8,025 bases of DNA from Chloroflexota bacterium. GTDB lineage: Bacteria; Chloroflexota; Dehalococcoidia; Bin125. Numbering within the stretch: position 1 is the first letter of the stretch; each line of letters starts with the position of its first letter. Shown piece after piece: positions 7,083 to 8,025 of this stretch. A program made the translations under genes and the position numbers. The notes below the pieces were generated by a model. That model was not told where the DNA came from. It saw nothing but the letters and a program-made list of their open reading frames with translations, and made no database searches. The DNA lies in NCBI GenBank assembly GCA_026705105.1, contig JAPPBK010000335.1, positions 1 through 8,025 on the forward strand, in the 5' to 3' direction.

Positions 7083-7277
7083 CTACACCTTCCCCAGGAT
7101 TTCCCGCGCCACGTGCGTCTTCGAATCGGGCACCATCAAGATCACCGGCGCGAAGTCGCCTTCGTGCTTGCGATCGGGCTCAACCACGAATCGTACCGAC
7201 ACGCCTTCGGCGAAGAGCAGCTCGCGCAGCGTTTCCGCCACGTAGCGATTGGGCACGGTCATGAGCGGGGCCCACAT
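7083..7277 (-). CDS. Small DUF2007-like protein inserted in the complex I operon
   Basis: A 64-residue soluble protein with no membrane segment or signal peptide. The pattern reads as strand-helix-strand-strand-helix: a short strand near residues 5-9, a helix across 10-25 (RYVAETLRELLFAEG), strands at 26-33 and 43-50 (APVILMVP), and a helix from 52. This order, with the middle helix ending in an 'xAEGV' turn and the final 'VP-x-x-x-x-x-A-x-E-I-L' helix, resembles the DUF2007 (putative signal-transducing, ferredoxin-like fold) family. I infer this from pattern only. It sits seven bases after nuoK and four bases before nuoL, so it is surely co-transcribed with complex I. The start may be ATG 7277 or the internal ATG 7262 (residue 6, MTVPNRY); neither has a strong ribosome binding site. 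Its function is unknown; an assembly or regulatory role is possible but unproven. Confidence 0.75.
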   Translation of the reverse strand: MWAPLMTVPNRYVAETLRELLFAEGVSVRFVVEPDRKHEGDFAPVILMVPDSKTHVAREILGKV

Positions 7278-7284
7278 GCCGGCG

Positions 7285-7599
7285 TCAGCCCTTCAACAGG
7301 GTCGTGCGGTCGACCGAGATAGTTTGTCGGTTGCGGTAGACGACCAGCGCGAGCGCCAGCCCCACCGCGACCTCCGCCGCCGCCACGGCGATGATGAAGA
7401 CCACGAACACCTGGGTCGAGAGCGCAACCTCGGCCGAGCCGAAGCGGGAGAACGCAACCAGGGTCAGGTTGACCGCGTTGAGCATCAGCTCGACGCCGAT
7501 CAGCACGCCAACGGCGTTCTTCTTGGACAGGGCGATGAAGAAGCCGATGCAGAACAGCAACGCGCCAAGGACGAGATAGTGCTCGAGACCGATGATCAT
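7285..7599 (-). CDS. nuoK: NADH-quinone oxidoreductase subunit K
   Basis: Small complex I membrane subunit of 104 residues, close to the family's usual 100 or so, with three membrane helices (about residues 5-23, 29-50 and 61-85). It carries the two buried glutamates of the proton path: E37 in GVELMLNAVNL and E76 in VAAAEVAVGLAL, matching E36 and E72 of the E. coli protein. These are family knowledge; I place them by motif. The ATG at 7599 overlaps the nuoJ stop by four bases, and a modest GAGG lies seven bases upstream of it. The stop is followed after seven bases by a small gene that is not part of the standard nuo set, where nuoL would normally come next. Nothing in the protein looks broken. 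Confidence 0.96.
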   Translation of the reverse strand: MIIGLEHYLVLGALLFCIGFFIALSKKNAVGVLIGVELMLNAVNLTLVAFSRFGSAEVALSTQVFVVFIIAVAAAEVAVGLALALVVYRNRQTISVDRTTLLKG

Positions 7600-8025
7600 G
7601 AGCCGGCCTCGCTGTCGGACGGCAGGGGCGGGTCCACAACATCGACCGGGTCAACCGACCCGTCGCCTTCCAGTTCGGCCTGGAGCGACGCGGCATGAAC
7701 CGCGGCGTCCTCATCGTCCTGTCTCGCCAGGGCGATCGCCCCGACGAGCGCTGCGGTAAGCAGCACCGCGCCAATCTCGAACGGCAGGATGTAGTGCTTG
7801 ATCAGGCTCTCGCCGATCAGCCGCGCCTGCTCGGTCAGCGCCGCCTCGCGCACCGCGCCCCAGTCGGTGTCGATCGCCACCCACATCGTCGCGATCATCA
7901 CCATGATCACGACCAACCCCGCGGGGGCCGAAGTCTTGATGTTCTGCGAGTTATCGCGCTCCGCCCGCGGCGTCAGCATGATCGCGAACAGCATCAACAC
8001 CGAGATCGCGCCGACGTAGATCAGC
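7596..8025 (-). CDS. nuoJ: NADH-quinone oxidoreductase subunit J, 5' end cut by window edge
   Basis: Membrane subunit of complex I at the junction between the quinone-binding heel and the proton-pumping arm. The frame is open to the edge at 8025. The first visible residues (LIYVGAISVLMLFAIMLT) are the conserved third membrane helix of NuoJ, so roughly the first 60 residues lie outside. A GTG at 8000 falls inside this helix and is not the real start. Two more membrane segments follow: one around APAGLVVIMVMIATMWVAI, and the last in the family-typical stretch LPFEIGAVLLTAALVGAIAL. After that helix there is an unusual tail of about 45 residues, rich in Asp, Glu, Ala and Pro, where many NuoJ proteins end soon after the helix. 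The TGA stop overlaps the nuoK start as ATGA (7596-7599), which implies translational coupling. The identity is firm; the role of the tail is unknown. Confidence 0.93.
   Translation of the reverse strand, partial: LIYVGAISVLMLFAIMLTPRAERDNSQNIKTSAPAGLVVIMVMIATMWVAIDTDWGAVREAALTEQARLIGESLIKHYILPFEIGAVLLTAALVGAIALARQDDEDAAVHAASLQAELEGDGSVDPVDVVDPPLPSDSEAGS

Noticed and set aside
7596..8000. GTG at 8000 as the nuoJ start
   Set aside because: The frame continues upstream to the window edge with the conserved residues LIYVGAIS of the third helix, so the true start is outside.

Overview
The window is a gene-dense, high-GC (low sixties percent by eye) bacterial chromosome segment. Every supported gene lies on the minus strand, so the text reads from high coordinates to low. 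Its main content is the membrane-arm end of a type-I NADH:quinone oxidoreductase (complex I) operon: nuoJ (5' part cut by the window edge), nuoK, a small unassigned gene, nuoL, nuoM and nuoN. The rRNA-processing gene ybeY and the replication clamp-loader gene dnaX (3' part cut by the edge) follow directly. The organism is a bacterium with an aerobic or otherwise quinone-linked respiratory chain. The high GC, the clustered nuo genes and the general protein flavour would suit Chloroflexota (for example Thermomicrobia-like) or a similar phylum. That placement is a guess; no rRNA or other strong marker is present.

Layout: nuoJ >8025-7596, nuoK 7599-7285, small DUF2007-like gene 7277-7083, nuoL 7078-5063, nuoM 5053-3488, nuoN 3488-2016, ybeY 2014-1538, a 61-base spacer 1537-1477, and dnaX 1476-<1. 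From nuoJ to ybeY the genes overlap by 1-4 bases or lie within about ten bases of each other, which indicates one transcript with translational coupling. The only real intergenic space is between ybeY and dnaX. It is locally AT-rich and holds a perfect TTGACA, two adjacent inverted repeats and a good ribosome binding site.

Function: NuoL, NuoM and NuoN are the three antiporter-like proton-pumping subunits. NuoJ and NuoK link them to the quinone-binding part. All of the key acidic and lysine residues of the proton channels that I looked for are present, so the enzyme looks functional. YbeY is an RNase for rRNA maturation and quality control. DnaX is the AAA+ motor of the DNA polymerase III clamp loader.

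I found no defence system, mobile element, RNA gene or CRISPR array, and no clearly new multi-gene system. The points most worth a second look are a DnaX that lacks the usual four-cysteine zinc module, a small conserved-looking protein inserted between nuoK and nuoL, and the structured ybeY-dnaX spacer.
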